Positions 7,800 to 8,277 of a stretch of DNA of 8,277 bases are shown here, one piece after another. The notes beneath the pieces were generated by a model. It was not told the DNA's origin and did not search any database. It saw only the letters and a list, made by a program, of their open reading frames with translations. The stretch lies in the NCBI GenBank assembly GCA_030450335.1, contig JAKDIS010000107.1:1-8277 (forward strand). The letters run 5' to 3'. A program made the position numbers and the translations under genes. Source of the stretch: Corynebacterium sp. (GTDB lineage Bacteria > Actinomycetota > Actinomycetes > Mycobacteriales > Mycobacteriaceae). Position 1 is the stretch's first letter; every line of letters starts with the position of its first letter.

Positions 7800-8151
7800 G
7801 CTGACCCTCCATCCAGTCGCGCAGCACGGCGGCGTGGGTGTGCTCGGTGTCCTTGCCGGCGAAGAGGAGTACGACGTCGCCCTGTGCCAGCGCCTCGCCG
7901 ATGGCAGCGACGGCGGCTTCTGTATCTGCATCATCGAGTTCGGCGCGGTAGGCGTCACTGAACTCCTCCCAGCCCAGGGTGCCGTCGTGGAAGTCCTTGC
8001 GCAGCTGCGTCGACGGGGTGAGTTCCTTCGGCCAGCCGGTGAGCCCGAGGCTGTCCTTCGACACCCCGCGCGGCCAGAGCCGGTCGACCAGGAAACGCGG
8101 TGCGTCCCCCTGCACGTCGTAGACCCTGGCTATGTCGATCCTGCCCATCAT
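7777..8151 (-). CDS. DUF488/YeaO-family protein
   Basis: Small soluble protein of 124 residues, complete, from the DUF488 family that includes E. coli YeaO; biochemical function unknown. Recognised by RVYD at 9-12, DRLWPRGVSK at 23-32, and the WPKELTPSTQLRKDF block at 40-54. The C-terminal GDVVLLFAGKDTEHTHA segment (from about residue 90) corresponds to the family's closing strand and DxxHNHA-like motif, with Thr in place of the usual Asn. Two adjacent ATGs (8151 and 8148) could start it; AGGATG at 8161-8156 is spaced well for either. It converges on xdhC and shares its last 23 bases with that gene, so there is no room for a bidirectional terminator between them. It faces away from the gene starting at 8240. 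No functional tie to purine oxidation is evident. Confidence 0.88.
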   Translation of the reverse strand: MMGRIDIARVYDVQGDAPRFLVDRLWPRGVSKDSLGLTGWPKELTPSTQLRKDFHDGTLGWEEFSDAYRAELDDADTEAAVAAIGEALAQGDVVLLFAGKDTEHTHAAVLRDWMEGQLSATAGG

Positions 8152-8184
8152 CCACCATCCTATTCGAACATGCTGTTGACTCGT

Positions 8185-8194
8185 GTCCGGACCC
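8185..8194 (+). repeat. GTCCGGACCC motif, copy 2 (promoter spacer)
   Basis: The same ten bases as at 3169-3178, with the palindrome GTCCGGAC at 8185-8192, located in the spacer between -35 and -10. CAG follows three bases after the palindrome. A protein bound here would block RNA polymerase, so a repressor site is possible; the evidence is only position and repetition. Confidence 0.25.
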
Positions 8195-8195
8195 C

Positions 8196-8205
8196 AGTGT
8201 ACACT
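8196..8205. promoter_or_regulatory. Perfect 10-bp palindrome over the -10 box
   Basis: AGTGTACACT reads the same on both strands and contains the plus-strand -10 TACACT. By symmetry the same TACACT is offered to the minus strand (8201 down to 8196), with a weak -35-like TTTTCC 17 bases away (8224 down to 8219). It may be an operator, or a -10 shared by divergent promoters for the DUF488 gene and the gene at 8240. Confidence 0.4.
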
Positions 8206-8239
8206 TCACCGCACAAACGGAAAAGGGGGAACCGGGGAC

Positions 8240-8277
8240 ATGACCACCACCGACGAACCAGCCACTGTCGACATCGA
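8240..8277 (+). CDS. Start of an unidentified gene, 3' partial
   Basis: ATG at 8240 opens a frame reading MTTTDEPATVDI before the window ends, with 12 complete codons. The call rests on the good promoter at 8176-8205, the AGGGGGA ribosome binding site nine bases upstream, and an uninterrupted frame. The short polar N-terminus contains no recognisable domain, so no product is named. Confidence 0.6.
   Translation, partial: MTTTDEPATVDI

Larger units (their letters stand above)
8176..8205 (+). promoter_or_regulatory. Sigma-A-type promoter for the gene at 8240
   Basis: TTGACT (-35, 8176-8181, five of six consensus bases) and TACACT (-10, 8200-8205, four of six) are separated by 18 bases. A start near 8212 would give a leader of about 28 bases holding the ribosome binding site AGGGGGA (8224-8230). 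This is the strongest promoter-like sequence in the window. Confidence 0.6.

Noticed and set aside
1..8277. Novel defence, mobile or otherwise undescribed multi-gene system
   Set aside because: I looked for transposases, integrases, toxin-antitoxin pairs, direct repeat arrays, tRNA-like folds and unusual domain combinations. All complete genes belong to known families in ordinary arrangements and share one codon style.

Overview
High-GC window (about 70% G+C by eye, with strong third-position G/C preference), most likely from an actinomycete. GTG starts, ATGA stop/start overlaps and low G+C only in the short intergenic regions all fit. A Corynebacterium-like host is a tentative guess and is not proven by anything in the sequence.

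Layout: (1) A DUF805-type membrane protein gene runs off the left edge. One base after its stop, a GTG starts a complete HrpB-type DEVH-box helicase gene. The two look co-transcribed. (2) A 130-base intergenic region (3088-3217) holds a candidate promoter, a near-perfect GC-rich inverted repeat and a good ribosome binding site. (3) A tightly packed operon xdhA-xdhB-xdhC (3218-7799) follows, with ATGA overlaps at both junctions. It encodes a two-subunit bacterial xanthine dehydrogenase and its molybdenum-cofactor chaperone. (4) Convergent to xdhC, and overlapping its end by 23 bases, is a minus-strand DUF488/YeaO-family gene. (5) An 88-base divergent intergenic region (8152-8239) carries a convincing plus-strand sigma-A-type promoter whose -10 sits in a perfect 10-bp palindrome. 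It drives a gene of which only the first 12 codons are inside the window.

How the genes work together: XdhA (two 2Fe-2S clusters plus FAD) and XdhB (molybdopterin) should form the enzyme that oxidises hypoxanthine to xanthine and urate with NAD+. XdhC should deliver matured cofactor to XdhB. All the catalytic residues checked are present, so the enzyme is predicted to be active. No purine permease, regulator, urate oxidase or cofactor sulfurase gene is visible in the window. HrpB and the DUF805 protein have no evident link to purine metabolism.

I found no sign of an undescribed multi-gene system, mobile element, CRISPR array or RNA gene. The items most worth a second look are regulatory: a palindrome-centred motif (GTCCGGACCC) present in both intergenic regions, and a symmetric -10 that could serve two divergent promoters.
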